Positions 8,612 through 16,034 are shown, counted from the first letter of the stretch. The stretch is DNA of 64,000 nt from DATFQE01 sp963733845 (GCA_963733845.1 CAVTEM010000012.1:62001-126000); one strand, 5' to 3'. Notes: generated by a model from the sequence alone, not told the origin. Program-made: numbers and translations.

Positions 8612-8617
8612 ACTGTA
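8612..8617 (-). promoter_or_regulatory. Probable -10 box of the rpmF operon
   Basis: TACAGT on the minus strand is 12 nt upstream of the rpmF ATG, giving a transcript with almost no leader. Confidence 0.45.
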
Positions 8618-8624
8618 GCGGAAC

Positions 8625-8644
8625 TTGTGACGCTTCCGTCACAA
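8625..8644. promoter_or_regulatory. Perfect 20-bp palindrome at the rpmF-plsX operon promoter (operator candidate)
   Basis: TTGTGACGCTTCCGTCACAA has two perfect 8-base arms and a 4-base centre. Its near edge is 8 nt upstream of the TACAGT box, so it covers the expected -35 position. It resembles a dimeric repressor site. The core TGTGA-N8-TCACA differs from the CRP consensus, which has N6. As the operon contains plsX and acpP, a lipid-synthesis regulator is one possibility. The regulator is unknown. Confidence 0.5.
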
Positions 8645-8683
8645 ACTCTTGCGGGTGCCTGTGGAGCTTCCAACGTGGTGAGA

Positions 8684-8806
8684 CCTCGTCGTCAGGGTGG
8701 GCTGGGCGGTGTGAGGCAAGGACGCAGGGAGCGTTCGTATCCGAAGCGATACGGGCGCGACTGAGGACGCCGCCTCGCACCGTCCAGCACGGCCTGACGG
8801 CTCAGG
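8684..8806 (+). repeat. Structured intergenic repeat element, copy 1
   Basis: This matches 12979-13107 closely. Shared blocks are CCTCGTCGTC, GAGGCAAGGACGCAGGGAGC and GCGCGACTGAGGACGCCGCC. Bases 8701-8717 pair with 8772-8788 over 17 positions, including two G-U pairs if read as plus-strand RNA. An inner hairpin (CGTATC/GATACG) sits at the tip. The loops between stems are nearly invariant while the stem bases differ between copies and still pair. It lies between the 3' end of the ABC-F gene and the rpmF promoter. It could be a structured RNA, a REP/MITE-like repeat or a terminator. No family was recognised. Confidence 0.7.
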
Positions 8807-8809
8807 GGC

Positions 8810-10274
8810 TCACCGCGTTGGGAGCTCCCCTACCTGGAAGACGCGGGTCGGAGCGACCGCCTCGAGGAAGCGGCGGTCGTGGCTGACGACCACCAGCGTG
8901 CCCGCGTAGGCAGCCAGCGCACGCTCGAGCTCGTCGATCGCGGGCAGGTCGAGGTGGTTCGTCGGCTCGTCGAGCACGAGCAGGTTCACGCCCCGGGCGG
9001 CGATCAGCGCCAGACCAGCACGCGTCCGTTCGCCGGGGGAAAGCGAGTCGGCGGCACGAAGCACGTCGTCCGCGCCGAGGCCGAACTTCGCCAGCAGCGT
9101 CCGGGCCTGCTCGGGACTGAGCCCTGCGCGCGAGCCGAAGCCTTCGAGCAGGGTGCCCGCCCCGAATGAGTCACGCCCTTGCTCGAGCTCGCCGACGATC
9201 ACGTTCGCCCCGAGCAGCCGCCGGCCGTCGACGAGCGGCAGCCGCCCGAGCAGGGCGCCGAGAAGGGTCGACTTCCCGCTCCCGTTCGGGCCGGCGACCG
9301 CGAGGCGCTCGCCCGCGCCGAGCAGGAGGTCGAGTGGGCCGAGGCGGAACGGGCCGCGGTCGACGACCACGCCCTCCAACCGGGCGACGATGTCGCCGCC
9401 GCGAGCTGGCGGACGCGATGTCGAGGTGCAGGTCCCACGGCTCCCACGGCTTCTCCACCCGTTCCAGCGTCTCCAGCCGACGTTTCACGGAGCGCGTTCG
9501 ATGCGACAACGACTTCTTCAGCCTTCGGCTCGCACCCTTACCGGCCGCGGCCGCCTGACCCCGGCGGCGGCGCAGGGCGTCCTCCAGCTCGACGCGACGC
9601 TCGTCGTAGCGTCCGTACGCTGAATAGTGCCGTTCGCGTGCCAGCCCGCGCAGCCGCTCGTACTCGAGGAAGCCGCCGGCATACTCGCGCGCGTCGTGCG
9701 TTCCTTCCTCGAGCTCGAGCACGCGGTCGACCGTGCGCTCGAGGAAGTCCCGGTCGTGGGAGACCACGACCACGCCCGAGTCGGTGCCGGCCACGAGCTG
9801 CTCGAGCAGGTCGAGGCCGACGAAGTCGAGGTCGTTCGTCGGCTCGTCGAGCAGCAGGACGTCGTGCGACGCGAGCGCGATCGAGGCGAGTGCGGCGCGG
9901 GCCGCCTGCCCGCCCGAGAGCGCGCCCAGTTCGCGCTCGAGCTCGACGTCGAGGCCGGCGTCGCGGCAGGCCGCCTCGAGGCGCCACTCCTCGTGCACCC
10001 CGGAGCGGCGGGTCAGGTACGCGCGAACGGTCTCGCCCACGACATGAACCTCCTGCGGGAGGTATCCGACCGTGAGCGTTTCCGGCCTGCACGACACGCT
10101 GCCCGCGTCAGGCTCCTCGAGCCCGGCGAGGATGCGCAGGAGCGTGCTCTTGCCGATGCCGTTCGGCCCGACGACGCCGATTCTGGACCGCGGCCGGATC
10201 GCCATCGAGACGTCGTCGAGGACTGGTGTCGAGCCGTGGAACTTCGAGATGTGTGAAGCGTCGAGCGCGAACAT
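8810..10274 (-). pseudogene. ABC-F family ATPase, one-base frameshift
   Basis: Soluble twin-ABC protein of the ABC-F (ribosome-associated, antibiotic-resistance or translation factor) class. The N-terminal frame from ATG 10274 has Walker A GPNGIGKSTLL, signature LSGGQAARAAL, LLLDEPTNDLDF and the charged inter-domain linker (RRLKKSLSHRTRSVKRRLE). The second domain, Walker A GPNGSGKSTLLGALL, signature LSPGERTRAG and VLDEPTNHLDL, is in another frame. The frames switch near 9395-9410, where the reading should join LDIAS to GGDIVARLEGVVVD. No other damage is visible, so a sequencing error or a very recent mutation is likely. AGGAG lies before the start. Confidence 0.85.
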
Positions 10275-10293
10275 GAGGACTCCTGAGCCGGAT

Positions 10294-10312
10294 GGGCGCG
10301 GAAAGAGCGCCC
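10294..10312. terminator. GC hairpin between yceD and the ABC-F gene
   Basis: GGGCGC-GGAAAGA-GCGCCC forms a 6-bp stem in the gap between the yceD stop and the ABC-F start. There is no T tract, so it is at best a weak or Rho-assisted terminator or an mRNA processing structure. Confidence 0.3.
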
Positions 10313-10373
10313 CGGGGATCGATATGGCTCGGCTAGTCCGTCATGGCGAGGCGCAGAAGCGCCGCGCCCAACT

Positions 10374-10883
10374 CTACAGGCGGTCGCGCAGCTCGGCGAG
10401 CGCGGCCCAGCGCGGGTCGCGCTCGTCCTGCTCGTGCGTGTGCGGCTCGACGTTGAGGTCGATGCCACAGACCGGGCAGAGGCCCGCGCAGTCCGGCCGG
10501 CAGAGGATCTTGTCCGGTAGCTCGAGAGCGAGCGCGTCCCGCGCCCACGCCGAGAGATCGAGCCTGTCGTCGATCAAGTAGGGAGTCCGCAGCTCCTCGG
10601 ACTCGCCAGGATTCGTGGCCTGGTACTCGCGAGCCGAGATGGGCAGGTCGACGACGGCGTCCGCCAGGCAGCGGTAGCACGGCCCGTGCAGACGGGCGCG
10701 GAAGGAGAGCGCGAACACCGTGCCGGTGCTCGCGCGCGTGATCGTCAGGTCTGCGGGGACGGTGCCCGGAACGGGCAGGTAGCGCTGGCCGCCGAGCTCC
10801 AGGGCCCCGAGCTCGACGTCCTTCGTGTCCCGGTACTCCTCACCGGAGCGCAGCCTGATCTGGCGCAGGCTGAGCGTTGTCAC
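10374..10883 (-). CDS. YceD/DUF177 family protein
   Basis: A 169-aa member of the YceD family, which is usually next to rpmF and is linked to 23S rRNA or ribosome assembly in bacteria and plastids. It has a beta-rich N-terminal half (GPCYRCLADAVVDLP) and a C-terminal cysteine cluster CRPDCAGLCPVCG typical of the family and likely to bind metal. GTG at 10883 is supported by TAGTCT 7 nt upstream. The usual yceD-rpmF adjacency is interrupted by the ABC-F gene and the repeat element. Confidence 0.88.
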   Translation of the reverse strand: MTTLSLRQIRLRSGEEYRDTKDVELGALELGGQRYLPVPGTVPADLTITRASTGTVFALSFRARLHGPCYRCLADAVVDLPISAREYQATNPGESEELRTPYLIDDRLDLSAWARDALALELPDKILCRPDCAGLCPVCGIDLNVEPHTHEQDERDPRWAALAELRDRL

Positions 10884-10890
10884 GACGCCG

Positions 10891-10896
10891 AGACTA
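10891..10896 (-). promoter_or_regulatory. Probable -10 box of yceD (leaderless)
   Basis: TAGTCT on the minus strand ends 7 nt before the GTG start, consistent with a leaderless transcript. Confidence 0.4.
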
Positions 10897-11823
10897 GCGA
10901 CCGCGTGCGGGTAGAGCGAGCGGGCTCCTGCGCGGCCGGCCCTCGGCGACCGGCCGTGCAGAGACGATCAGGGCGACTGCGACGACGATCGCGGCCCCGC
11001 CGATCAGGATCGCCGGCGTGATCGGCTCTCCGAGCCAGAGTGCTCCGAGCAGGACGGCCACGACGGGATTGACGTAGGCGTAGGTGCCGACGAGGTGGGT
11101 CGGTGCGCTCTTCAGCAGCCAGATGTAGGCGCTGAAGCCGACGAGCGAGCCGAGCGTGATCAGGTAGAGCAGGGCGAGCAACGAGGTCGTCGACGCGCCG
11201 CCGAGGTCGAACTGCGAGACCTCTCCTTTGGCGACTCCGACGATTGCGAGCAGAGCCGCGCCCGCCAGCATCTGCATCGACGCGCCCTGGAGCGGGTTGG
11301 CGGGTGAGGGCGCCTTGCGCGCGTACAGCGAGCCCGCGGCCCACGCGAGCGAGCCGAGCAGGACGACGATCACGCCGGCGAGGCTGCCGTCCCCGTCGGG
11401 CCGCGCCAGGAAGGCGATCCCGCCGAAGCCGAGCACGAGCCCCGCGATGGCGGCGGGCGCGAGACGCTGTCCGTACACGACGCGGTCGAGCAGCGCCATC
11501 CAGAGCGGAACCGATCCGACGATCAGTGCGACCACTCCCGTGTCGACGTGCTGGACGGCGTAGGCGACGCCGCCGTTCCCGAGCAGGAGCAATGCCCCTC
11601 CAACGGCGAGCGCGGAGCGCCAGTGCACGAGGCGCGGGCGCTCCGCACCACGGGAGGAGATGAGGTAGAGGACGGCGCCTGCGATGAGGAAGCGCACGGC
11701 GAGCATGAGGAACGACGGCAGCGTCTCGACCGCGAGGTCGATCGCGAGGTAGGTCGAGCCCCAGACGACGTAGACGATGGCGAGGGCCGCCCAGATCCGG
11801 GCGGTCCCGTGCGAACCGCTCAC
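10894..11823 (-). CDS. EamA/DMT family transporter
   Basis: A 309-aa inner-membrane protein with about ten hydrophobic helices and two EamA-like repeats. The first repeat has VVWGSTYLAIDLAVETLP, the classic start of DMT exporters, and the second carries GAALLAIVG and VNPVVAVLLGALWLGE. These usually export metabolites such as amino acids; the substrate cannot be told. GTG start at 11823, 7 nt after the stop of a 40-aa membrane peptide gene on the same strand. A LysR regulator is transcribed divergently and may control both. Confidence 0.85.
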   Translation of the reverse strand: MSGSHGTARIWAALAIVYVVWGSTYLAIDLAVETLPSFLMLAVRFLIAGAVLYLISSRGAERPRLVHWRSALAVGGALLLLGNGGVAYAVQHVDTGVVALIVGSVPLWMALLDRVVYGQRLAPAAIAGLVLGFGGIAFLARPDGDGSLAGVIVVLLGSLAWAAGSLYARKAPSPANPLQGASMQMLAGAALLAIVGVAKGEVSQFDLGGASTTSLLALLYLITLGSLVGFSAYIWLLKSAPTHLVGTYAYVNPVVAVLLGALWLGEPITPAILIGGAAIVVAVALIVSARPVAEGRPRRSPLALPARGR

Positions 11824-11830
11824 GCGGCCG

Positions 11831-11953
11831 TCAGCGAGCCCGGGCGCTCGGGAACCAGCCGCGCCGGTCGCGATCGTCGAAGTCGGGGGACTTCGCGAGC
11901 AGCGACGCCAGCGGCAGGACGACGAGCAGAACGAGGACGAGAAGCGCTTCCAT
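11831..11953 (-). CDS. 40-aa single-span membrane peptide
   Basis: ATG at 11951-11953 gives MEALLVLVLLVVLPLASLLA followed by a charged, aromatic tail ending DRRGWFPSARAR. One N-terminal transmembrane helix is evident. It fills most of the gap between the divergent lysR promoter and the EamA gene and ends 7 nt before the latter's start, so it is probably the first gene of that operon. No clear ribosome site is seen. The function is unknown; it could be a small partner of the transporter. It is too short for ordinary gene callers. Confidence 0.5.
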   Translation of the reverse strand: MEALLVLVLLVVLPLASLLAKSPDFDDRDRRGWFPSARAR

Positions 11954-11977
11954 GTGACTCAGGATGCAAGCAGTTTT

Positions 11978-12027
11978 CCATTAGCGCAAGTCAAGCTATA
12001 GTTACTAACGATCATGAGCGCTAATGG
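11978..12027. promoter_or_regulatory. Inverted repeat flanking the lysR promoter and start (operator candidate)
   Basis: CCATTAGCGC (11978-11987) and its exact complement GCGCTAATGG (12018-12027) bracket the TATAGT box of the LysR gene. Perfect 10-base arms 30 bp apart (centre to centre 40 bp, about four helical turns) in a divergent lysR/target intergenic region are what autoregulating LysR tetramers bind. The right arm overlaps the first codons if ATG 12014 is used. Confidence 0.5.
11997..12002 (+). promoter_or_regulatory. Probable -10 box of the LysR gene
   Basis: TATAGT is 11 nt before ATG 12014, fitting a leaderless transcript and favouring that start. Confidence 0.45.
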
Positions 12028-12952
12028 CTTCATGGACATCGAGCTGCGCCACCTGGCCGCGCTTCAGGCCGTCGCCGAGGAGGGCTCGTTCGGGCGCGCC
12101 GCGACCAGGCTCGGCTACACCCAGTCGGCGATCAGCCAGCAGATCGCGAGCCTCGAGCGGATCGTGGAGACGCGGCTGGTCGAGCGGCCGGGCGGCCCAC
12201 GCCGGGTCTACCTGACCGAGGCCGGGAACATGCTGCTGCGCCACGCCGACGGGATCGTCGCGCGCCTCCATGCCGCGCAGGCCGACCTGGCCGCGCTCGC
12301 ACGGGGCACCGCGGGCCCCTTGCGGATCGGTACCTACCAGAGCGTCGGCAACAAGATCTTGCCCGCGCTCCTGCGCCGCTTCTCGAAGCAGCTGCCCGAG
12401 ATCCAGATCGAGCTGCGCGAGTCCCACGCCGACGACGAGCTGCTCGCCGACGTGGAGCGCGGCGAGCTCGACCTCACCTTCACGATGCTGCCTCCGGTCG
12501 AAGGGCCGTTCGCGGTGGTCGAGCTGATGCGCGACCCGTACGTCCTGCTCGTCCCCGCCGGCTCGCCGCTGGCCGGGAAGGCGCAGGTCTCGCTGCGCGA
12601 GATCGGGGAACAGCCGCTCGTGTCCAACCGCGCGTGCCGCTCGATCGAGCAGGTGCACGCGCAGCTGCGGTCGCGCGGTATCGAGCCCAACGTGATCTTC
12701 CGTTCCGACGACAACGGAACCGTCCAGGGCGTCGTGGCCGCCGGCCTGGGCGTCGCGCTGGTGCCCCGGCTGACCGTGGACGAGGCCGACCGCGACGTCG
12801 CGGTCGTCGACCTCGGCGGGCGCGTCCCGGACCGCATCATCGGGATCGCGTGGCACCGGGACCGCTTCCGCACCCAGGCCTCGGAGGCGTTCGTAGCCGA
12901 GGCGCAGGCGCTCTGCGCGGAGCTCTCGGCCGAAAAGCCCGTAGCGGCTTAG
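12014..12952 (+). CDS. LysR family transcriptional regulator
   Basis: A 312-aa regulator with an N-terminal winged helix (LRHLAALQAVAEEGSFGRAA, then TQSAISQQIASLE) and a periplasmic-binding-like effector domain from about residue 95. Two in-frame starts are possible: ATG 12014, supported by a -10 box 11 nt upstream, and ATG 12032, which gives the usual LysR opening MDIELRHL. It is divergent from the membrane peptide and EamA transporter genes and probably controls them through the 10-bp inverted repeat between them. The effector is unknown. Repeat element copy 2 lies just after its stop. Confidence 0.93.
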   Translation: MSANGFMDIELRHLAALQAVAEEGSFGRAATRLGYTQSAISQQIASLERIVETRLVERPGGPRRVYLTEAGNMLLRHADGIVARLHAAQADLAALARGTAGPLRIGTYQSVGNKILPALLRRFSKQLPEIQIELRESHADDELLADVERGELDLTFTMLPPVEGPFAVVELMRDPYVLLVPAGSPLAGKAQVSLREIGEQPLVSNRACRSIEQVHAQLRSRGIEPNVIFRSDDNGTVQGVVAAGLGVALVPRLTVDEADRDVAVVDLGGRVPDRIIGIAWHRDRFRTQASEAFVAEAQALCAELSAEKPVAA

Positions 12953-12978
12953 AACTAAGAGTTCGTTCCGGTTCGTCG

Positions 12979-13107
12979 CCTCGTCGTCGGGGTGCGATGG
13001 GTGGTGCGAGGCAAGGACGCAGGGAGCGTTCCGGGTATCTGGGACGCGTAGCGTGGCGCGACTGAGGACGCCGCCTCGTGCCGCCCAGCGCGGCACGGCG
13101 ACTCAGG
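12979..13107 (+). repeat. Structured intergenic repeat element, copy 2
   Basis: Second copy of the element at 8684-8806, about 4.3 kb away. Bases 12998-13012 (TGGGTGGTGCGAGGC) pair fully with 13073-13087 (GCCTCGTGCCGCCCA) when G-U is allowed on the plus-strand RNA. Compared with copy 1 the stem has changed at several positions but pairing is kept. The middle hairpin differs: CGTTCC pairs with GGGACG. It sits between the 3' ends of lysR and the SepIVA-like gene, a convergent gap. Confidence 0.7.
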
Positions 13108-13127
13108 CTACGAGCCGGAGCGAGCTC

Positions 13128-13637
13128 CTAATAGACAGGCTGTTCGTCCTCGACCGGCTCGGCCGGGCCGACGCCGGCGACGACGGTCTCCTGCGAACGC
13201 TCGTGCAGCCGCTCGCGCCCGCGCTTGACGGCGCCGAGGAACTTGTCGAGGTTGACCTCGAGCGTGGAGAGGATGCTGTCCGCCCAGTCCTCCATCTCGA
13301 GCCGCGTCTCCCTGGCGGAGCGACGCGCTTCGTCGATGATCTCCTGGGCCTGGCGCTCGGCGAGCTTGACGATCTCGGTCTGCGAGGCCTCGCGCACGGC
13401 CTGCTCGCGCGCCTCGCCGAGAATCCGGTCGCACTCCCGCTTCGCCTCGGCCAGCATCTCCTGCCGCTCCTTGACGATCCAGCGTGCCTGCTTGATCTCC
13501 TCCGGAATCGTCGCGCGCATCTGGTCGAGGATCTCGTAGATCTCCTCGCGGTCGATGCGCACCTGGTCGGTGAGCGGGACGGCCTTCGCGTTGTGCACGA
13601 GGTCGTCGAGCTTGTCGATGAGCACTAGGACGTCCAT
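13128..13637 (-). CDS. SepIVA-like DivIVA-domain coiled-coil protein
   Basis: A 169-aa, highly charged, mostly helical protein. The N-terminus (VLIDKLDDLVHNAKAVPLTD then IDREEIYEILDQMRATIPEE) has the same layout as mycobacterial SepIVA (Rv2927c), a DivIVA-type septation factor. A coiled coil (about 50-115) and a C-terminal helix follow. It lacks the extra coiled-coil repeats of the mycobacterial protein. The coaD/rsmD/recG neighbourhood matches the actinobacterial arrangement. Role by homology: a cytoplasmic scaffold for septum or polar cell-wall synthesis. A TACACT box lies 6 nt before the ATG. Confidence 0.75.
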   Translation of the reverse strand: MDVLVLIDKLDDLVHNAKAVPLTDQVRIDREEIYEILDQMRATIPEEIKQARWIVKERQEMLAEAKRECDRILGEAREQAVREASQTEIVKLAERQAQEIIDEARRSARETRLEMEDWADSILSTLEVNLDKFLGAVKRGRERLHERSQETVVAGVGPAEPVEDEQPVY

Positions 13638-13643
13638 GCGTTG

Positions 13644-13649
13644 AGTGTA
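13644..13649 (-). promoter_or_regulatory. Probable -10 box of the SepIVA-like gene (leaderless)
   Basis: TACACT on the minus strand, 6 nt before the ATG. Confidence 0.4.
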
Positions 13650-13662
13650 CTCAGACGGTCGG

Positions 13663-14184
13663 CTACTCAGACGGGCTCAGGGGCGCGCCGGGCTTGCCGT
13701 CCGGGAACAGCTGGGCGAAACGGCGCGCCACCGCCTCGGGCACGAGCTCGCTCACGTCGCCTCCGAACGCGGCGATCTCCTTGACGCCGCTCGAGGAGAC
13801 GAAGCTCACCTGCGGGCTGGCCATCACGTAGACCGTCTCGATGTCCGGTGCGAGCGTCCGGTTGAGCTGGTTCATCTGCGCCTCCCACTCGAAGTCGGAG
13901 ATCACGCGCAGGCCCTTCACGATCACCTTCGCCTCCCACCGGCGCGCGAAATCGACGACGAGCTCCTTGAAGACGTCCACCTCGACGTTGTCGAAGTCGG
14001 CCAGGGCCACGTCGAGGAACTCGACCCGCTCGTCGACCGAGAACATCGGCTGTTTGTGGTGCGGCTGGCCGACGACGCCGACGACCACGCGGTCGAAGAT
14101 CCCCGCAGCGCGCCCGATCACGTCGACGTGCCCGTTCGTGACGGGGTCATAGGAACCAGGGCAGATCGCGGTGATCACCCACAC
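13663..14184 (-). CDS. coaD: Phosphopantetheine adenylyltransferase
   Basis: Transfers AMP from ATP to 4'-phosphopantetheine, the penultimate step of CoA synthesis. The nucleotidyltransferase signature PGSYDPVTNGHVDVI contains the (T/H)xGH motif. KGLRVISDFEWEAQMNQLNR and SSSGVKEIAAFGGDVS are the second and third family blocks. At 173 aa it has typical length. Two GTG codons (14184 and 14178) can start it; the second gives the more usual short N-terminus. It lies downstream of rsmD, as in many bacteria. Confidence 0.95.
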   Translation of the reverse strand: MWVITAICPGSYDPVTNGHVDVIGRAAGIFDRVVVGVVGQPHHKQPMFSVDERVEFLDVALADFDNVEVDVFKELVVDFARRWEAKVIVKGLRVISDFEWEAQMNQLNRTLAPDIETVYVMASPQVSFVSSSGVKEIAAFGGDVSELVPEAVARRFAQLFPDGKPGAPLSPSE

Positions 14185-14195
14185 CCCTGATCGGC

Positions 14196-14228
14196 GGCGG
14201 CTCCCGCCGGGCGAAGCCCGGCTCCGCC
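14196..14228. terminator. Strong hairpin between rsmD and coaD
   Basis: GCCGGGC-GAA-GCCCGGC is a perfect 7-bp stem with a three-base loop, flanked by a further GGCGG/CCGCC pairing. It lies in the 87-bp gap after the rsmD stop. No T tract follows on either strand, so termination would be non-canonical. Confidence 0.35.
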
Positions 14229-14271
14229 ACCGCCTCGGCCCGCTGACCGCACGGCGCTCTCCAGGCCCGTA

Positions 14272-14862
14272 TTACCCATACTGTTCCTTCCGGCGCCGCA
14301 CGCCCAGCGGGCCGTCAGGAACGTGGGCCGCCGACTCGAACAGCGTGAGCCGGGCGGAGCCGTAACGACGGCTCGTGCGCTTGGGCAGCGGCAGCTCGGG
14401 CTCCTCGCGGGACGAGGTCTCGACCACGAGCAGGCCGTCCTCGGCGAGAACCGAGGGCAGGTAGGCGGCGAGTCGGGTTTCGAGGTCGCTGTACACGGCG
14501 TAAGGCGGGTCGAGCAGCACGAGATCGTAGCGCCTGCCCGTCGAAACCTCCTGGGCCAGGGCGGTGAGGGCGTCGCGGCAAACGACCTGCGCGCCGAGGA
14601 GCCGCAGCTTGGTCAGATTCCGCTGGATCGTGGTGCACGCGTCGCGGTCGGCCTCGACGAAGACGGCGCTCGCCGCACCCCGGGACAGCGCCTCGAGGCC
14701 CATGGCGCCGGAGCCCGCGTACAGGTCGAGGACGGACGCGCCGTCGACCGGTCCGATCAGGTTGTACGCGGCCTCGCGCACGCGGTCGCCGGTCGGGCGC
14801 GTGTCCGCGTGCTTGGGCGCGTAGATGGTGGCGCCCTTCCTGGAGCCGGCGATGATCCGCAG
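14272..14862 (-). CDS. rsmD: 16S rRNA (guanine966-N2)-methyltransferase RsmD, probable CTG start
   Basis: Methylates G966 of 16S rRNA. Family motifs are LDLYAGSGAMGLEAL (SAM binding) and LLDPPYAVYSD (catalytic DPPY). The first GTG (14781) would remove the conserved N-terminus. Reading upstream gives RIIAGSRKGATIYAPK and TRPTGDRVREAAYN, the standard RsmD opening. No ATG, GTG or TTG occurs before the in-frame stop at 14884-14886. The only codon at the expected position is CTG 14860-14862, giving MRIIAG. This is good family-based evidence for a CTG start. Confidence 0.87.
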   Translation of the reverse strand: MRIIAGSRKGATIYAPKHADTRPTGDRVREAAYNLIGPVDGASVLDLYAGSGAMGLEALSRGAASAVFVEADRDACTTIQRNLTKLRLLGAQVVCRDALTALAQEVSTGRRYDLVLLDPPYAVYSDLETRLAAYLPSVLAEDGLLVVETSSREEPELPLPKRTSRRYGSARLTLFESAAHVPDGPLGVRRRKEQYG

Positions 14863-14883
14863 GGCAGCTTTGAGATTAGGGCA

Positions 14884-15990
14884 CTAAACCCTGCTGCGGA
14901 GCGCCAGGACGTTGGCCACGAAGTGGCTGGTCTCCGAGCCGAGCCCGTGCTCCCGCACGGCGGCCGGGCCCCGGTAGTACGCACCGAGGGCGAGCCGCAC
15001 GTCGCCGCGGAACTCGCGCAGCAGGTGGCGCAGGTACGCGACCCCGATGCGCACGTTGCCGTCCGCCGTCTTCGGCACGGACGCCCCGATCACGAAGCGC
15101 TCGACGAAGAACCAGGTGGCGGGGATGACCTGCATCACGCCGGCGGCTCCGATCTTGGAGCGGACGTGGTTCTGGAAGCCCGACTCCTGCCAGGCCAGCG
15201 CGCGCACGAGGTCGGAGGGCACGCCGTAGTGCGCGGCCCAGCGGTTGAGCGAGGCGACGACGCTCGATCCCGACGGCGAGGAGGCGACCCTGGTGGCCGC
15301 CGGGAGGCTGAGCCTGGTGCCGATCAGGAGGAACTTCGCGGGGTTCAGGCCGTTCCGGCGCGCCAGGGCGGAGACGGTCGTCCCGGCACGGGCCGCGATC
15401 GCGGTCAGCGTCTCGCCCGGGCGCACCACGTGGCGGTGGCCGGAGTCGTGTCGGCTGACGGTCCGCGCCTTGGGCTTCGGCGTCGCCTTGGGCTTCGACC
15501 TCGCCTTCGACGCGCGGCCGGTCAGCAGGGCGGCCCGGGTTCGCTTCCCCACCAGGCCGTCGGCGGGCAGCCCCTGTTTGCGCTGGAACCTGCGCACGAG
15601 GGCGTCGGTGCCCTTGCCGAAGTTGCTGTTCAGCGTCTTGGGCGGGAAGCCTCGCTTCGCGAGCAGGAACTGAAGCACGGAGACGTCGAAGCCGACCATC
15701 CCGCGCCTGAGCATGCGCGAGCCGAAGAGGTGGCCGCCGAAGGGGCCGAACGCTGCTCTCGTGCGCTTGCCGACGACGCCGTCGGCCTGCAGCTTCTTGG
15801 CCTTCTGGAACCGCCGGATCGCATCTTTGGTCATGGGCCCCGAGATCCCGTCGATCGGGCCCTTGTAGAAGCCGTGGCGGTAGAGCGCGATCTGGACGCC
15901 GGGCACCTGCGCCTTCCCGATCGCGGAGGCTTCGGCGCAGGCGACGCCTGCGAGGACGAACACCACGAGGACTGTCGAGAGCCTGGCCAC
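14884..15990 (-). CDS. Secreted peptidoglycan-binding/LysM/lytic transglycosylase-like protein
   Basis: GTG at 15990 gives a signal peptide (VLVVFVLAGVACAEASA). Two PG_binding_1 domains follow (DAIRRFQKAKKLQADGVVGK and DALVRRFQRKQGLPADGLVG), then a Lys/Pro/Arg-rich linker and a LysM domain (VRPGETLTAIAARAGTTVSA). The C-terminal SLT-type domain has the catalytic Glu in WQESGFQ and GAAGVMQVIPATW. The 368-aa exported enzyme probably cleaves peptidoglycan glycan strands. A longer reading upstream overlaps the VOC gene in another frame and is rejected. Confidence 0.88.
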   Translation of the reverse strand: MARLSTVLVVFVLAGVACAEASAIGKAQVPGVQIALYRHGFYKGPIDGISGPMTKDAIRRFQKAKKLQADGVVGKRTRAAFGPFGGHLFGSRMLRRGMVGFDVSVLQFLLAKRGFPPKTLNSNFGKGTDALVRRFQRKQGLPADGLVGKRTRAALLTGRASKARSKPKATPKPKARTVSRHDSGHRHVVRPGETLTAIAARAGTTVSALARRNGLNPAKFLLIGTRLSLPAATRVASSPSGSSVVASLNRWAAHYGVPSDLVRALAWQESGFQNHVRSKIGAAGVMQVIPATWFFVERFVIGASVPKTADGNVRIGVAYLRHLLREFRGDVRLALGAYYRGPAAVREHGLGSETSHFVANVLALRSRV

Positions 15991-16034
15991 GGGTCCAACG
16001 AGTACGCGACCGGTCGCGCGTTTCCTTCCCCGCG

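Noticed and set aside
8625..8644. A CRP/cAMP binding site upstream of rpmF
   Set aside because: The half-sites TGTGA and TCACA are 8 bp apart instead of the 6 bp needed for CRP; only a generic operator is supported.
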